Shown: one piece after another, positions 62,563 through 64,000 of the stretch
How positions within the stretch are numbered: position 1 is the first letter of the stretch
How the letters are laid out: the number at the start of each line of letters is the position of its first letter
Assembly (NCBI RefSeq): GCF_000237925.1
Contig: NW_017385987.1
Span: 248,001-312,000, forward strand
Reading direction: 5' to 3'
DNA length: 64,000 nt
Origin: Schistosoma mansoni
Lineage: Eukaryota > Platyhelminthes > Trematoda > Strigeidida > Schistosomatidae
Made by a program: the position numbers and the translations under genes
Notes under the pieces: model-generated
Databases searched by the model: none
What the model was told of the DNA's origin: nothing
The model's input: only the letters and a program-made list of their open reading frames with translations

Positions 62563-64000
62563 GAAATCTTTTCATTTATCATAATATAATTAATAGTTGG
62601 TTGCCAATCTGTTTTCTGTAGATGATTGTCATTTGTGTTGTTGCAAATTGTTGAGAACGATCAACTATCTCTTGGTATAATCACAACACTAATCAATATC
62701 AGAGTAAATTATCATAAATTTATTCAAAGCAAAAAGTACATAATGGCAAAAGTGTACATGTATATGTGTTCAGTAAAATTATTTGTAATTTGTACAGAAA
62801 AAATTGTAATATGTAAGAAACAATAAGGAATTCAACCTAATTAATAAGTAATATATGCTATCATTTTATGTTTTATTATGATTATTTTTCTCTCATTTTA
62901 TATATATGAAAAGAAGCAAAACAGAAAATAAACGGGGGAATAGAGCATATTAAAAAACAAAACACTTATTGTTTAGATCTTAATATGAAATGGATTTTAA
63001 TAATGTAAGGCTATTCATTATGTACAAAATGTTCCAATAAATGGTATCCAGTTAACTTTGAATATTATCTTCACCTATTTTGTCAAGATATTTTTAAAAA
63101 AAAGTGAGAACAGGTAAGCAATTGTATAAAGATTCTTTAAATAACTATAGTTTATAATCAAATAAGCAATATGAATAAGAAAAGAGAATAATAATAACCA
63201 TGGTTATTGTTTGTAATATTGATTACATGAAATTGGAAACTTATAATAAAAGCAATAGAACATTGAACACAAATGTCAAAGATTGATCACCGGCTTACTT
63301 AATAAACAATTTGTATAAAGAATTTATTAATTTCTAACATTCTTTGTATATATTTTTCTTATTATTTCATATACCGTATAACTATTGTTTAAAATATACT
63401 GTTCTAATTTAAATATATTTCCGGTGTAAAAGATAAACCATTTGTATTTTATACAAATTAAACTATTTGGATTCTTGTTTACATTGTTGAAGTTAACACT
63501 TAAACATGTTTGTTTGTTTTTTCTTATTAGAGAAAACATGATCAGATAAGCAATTGATTAAATGTTTCAACAAAAAAAGATGTTGAACATTTAACAAATA
63601 GAAAGTTAAACATAATATACAGAAATGAAACCATGAAAATATCATAATGTATAACATGGATATATTTGTTTAAACAAACATAAAAAAAGGAGTAAGAATG
63701 GGTATTTCTTGCCTTTTTTCAACTTATTATTAGTGCTTTATTGTGATTTTCTTTTTTGCTTTTCTTCTCTTTTTCTTTTTTGCTTTTCTTTTCTTTTTTT
63801 GAAATGCATTAAATCATCAATATAAAAATCTTCAATAATTCACTGGTTTTAATAATTTTTTTTAAAGTTAAATAGCAAATAGATGATTTATTGAAGGTTC
63901 TTTTTCTTCAATAATAATGAAATATGATTGAATTGAAAAGTATTAAAAAAGATCTTAGAATTGGACAACTGAATATTGATCCTTTCATTCTTTTAAAATG
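62563..64000. other. AT-rich intergenic DNA, no gene seen
   Basis: No frame with a domain. Contains a 16-bp palindrome AATAACCATGGTTATT at 63194-63209 and a long pyrimidine-rich run (about 63735-63800). Confidence 0.5.

Noticed and set aside
63194-63209. 16-bp palindrome AATAACCATGGTTATT
   Set aside because: A lone short palindrome in AT-rich DNA with no partner or nearby gene is not enough for a functional claim.

Overview
This is a 64 kb window from a trematode genome, almost certainly a blood fluke of the genus Schistosoma. The call rests on AT-rich intergenic DNA, RTE, CR1, Penelope-like, Gypsy and BEL-type retroelements of trematode character, SINE-like repeats with a hammerhead ribozyme core that match the schistosome Sm-alpha family, and introns of only 38-74 bp. 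The species cannot be fixed from sequence alone.

The left half (about 2.5-30.6 kb) is a cluster of five intact, single-exon rhodopsin-like GPCR genes: 2527-3501 +, 7437-8420 +, 17945-18931 +, 25541-26512 - and 29574-30560 +. Each encodes 323-328 residues. They share a DRV motif in place of DRY and NPC(I/V)L in place of NPxxY, and they fit the flatworm-specific orphan family called PROF1. The fifth gene is a patchwork of the other three downstream-type paralogues: a 117-nt identical block with gene 4, a near-identical TM3-TM5 block with gene 2 and an 84-nt identical block with gene 3. Several genes also share a proximal promoter (inverted CCAAT box, TATA-like stretch, a conserved block) and an acceptor-like site near the start codon. 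The spaces between them hold a LINE 3' end, a Penelope-like fragment with a GIY-YIG endonuclease and a 23-bp palindrome, decayed RTE copies, Sm-alpha SINEs, a BEL-type gag fragment and a 200-N gap (27730-27929).

The middle (31-43 kb) is a graveyard of nested elements: a SINE with an intact hammerhead core (33704-33749), a lone 435-bp LTR with its polypurine tract, CR1-type LINEs on both strands, a pair of 154-bp direct repeats that look like LTRs, and an RTE copy interrupted by a Penelope-like fragment.

From 42999 to 52370 lies a tandem Gypsy array on the minus strand: three 323-bp LTRs and two complete internal regions at an exact 4473-bp period, plus a truncated third unit. The two units are almost identical except across the gag 5' end and the outer LTR. 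Both carry the same frame break near the integrase C-terminus.

The right part (52-57 kb) has two ordinary host genes with small introns: a ZNF511-like C2H2 zinc-finger gene (about 54789-55291) and a small two-exon cupin (56528-56922), separated by a 3.35-copy, 151-bp perfect tandem repeat. A nearly full-length but frame-broken RTE retrotransposon with a candidate target-site duplication follows (57575-61458, minus), then an internally deleted RTE derivative (61985-62562). The last 1.4 kb is AT-rich with no gene seen.
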